Position numbers and translations under genes: made by a program. A stretch of DNA of 64,000 nucleotides from Chionis minor (taxonomy: Eukaryota; Chordata; Aves; Charadriiformes; Chionididae). How positions within the stretch are numbered: position 1 is the stretch's first letter; each line of letters begins with the position of its first letter. Below the pieces are notes generated by a model. That model saw only the letters and a program-made list of their open reading frames with translations. It did not search any database and was not told the DNA's origin. This document shows positions 63,885 to 64,000 of this stretch, piece after piece. The stretch is from the NCBI GenBank assembly GCA_013398295.1, contig VZSF01002049.1, positions 9,726-73,725 of the forward strand, written 5' to 3'.

Positions 63885-64000
63885 CGCAGTTAAGGTATAG
63901 CACTTATATATAAAAATGAGAACAGGTAGATGAAAAAGAGATGGAAGTATAACCTAGTCATAACTGGGTACTTTTGATATAAATCTATTTTTACCATTTC

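Larger units (their letters stand above)
48881..64000. other. Mostly AT-rich unique DNA, no gene seen
   Basis: Frames are all under 140 codons; the longest (55987-56403 minus, 138 codons) has no domain. A further mildly purine-rich stretch lies near 63160-63260. No further CR1 copy, LTR pair or structured RNA was recognised. Confidence 0.55.

Overview
The window looks like nuclear DNA from a bird: AT-rich, with very few repeats and no dense coding. The strongest evidence is one long, well-preserved CR1 non-LTR retrotransposon (about 47251-48880, minus strand). It has an avian-style CR1 reverse transcriptase and the CR1 3' end made of 8-bp repeats. A second, much older CR1 tail lies at about 33315-33790 on the plus strand. 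No conventional host protein-coding exon, rRNA or tRNA gene, operon or CRISPR array could be supported. Apart from the CR1 reading frame, every open frame is about 160 codons or shorter, lacks recognisable domains and is usually matched by an equally long frame on the other strand. The region is best read as a gene desert or the inside of a very large intron.

Layout. 1-17.6 kb: AT-rich unique DNA with a probable old minus-strand LINE 3' remnant (1255-1375), small tandem duplications and several perfect hairpins (about 2.1, 2.4, 5.8 and 13.3 kb), a possible Z-DNA tract (13.96 kb) and one ambiguous base (9377). 17.65-17.86 kb: two tRNA-like segments on the minus strand, perhaps an ancient SINE. 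17.9-33 kb: unique DNA with a purine-rich block (20.2 kb), A/C-rich low-complexity tracts, a small GC-rich patch with a G-quadruplex motif (30.1-30.5 kb), a 30-bp tandem duplication (32.1 kb) and a MIR-like SINE (32.45-32.61 kb). 33.3-47.2 kb: the old CR1 tail, a long purine-rich block (37.6-38.5 kb), a CpG-dense patch (44.07-44.53 kb) and another possible LINE remnant (44.74-44.96 kb). 47.25-48.88 kb: the young CR1. 48.9-64 kb: unique DNA with another CpG-dense patch (53.64-53.90 kb), more purine-rich blocks (55.1-55.6 and 57.7-58.0 kb) and simple repeats.

The only apparent protein-level function is the CR1 reverse transcriptase, and that copy has lost its endonuclease half. I found no convincing new biological system. 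The best leads are the CpG-dense unique patches, the hairpin beside an octamer motif near 2.1 kb, and the purine-rich blocks that may all be ancient antisense LINE sequence. All family assignments come from reading motifs and remembered consensus patterns; no search was run.
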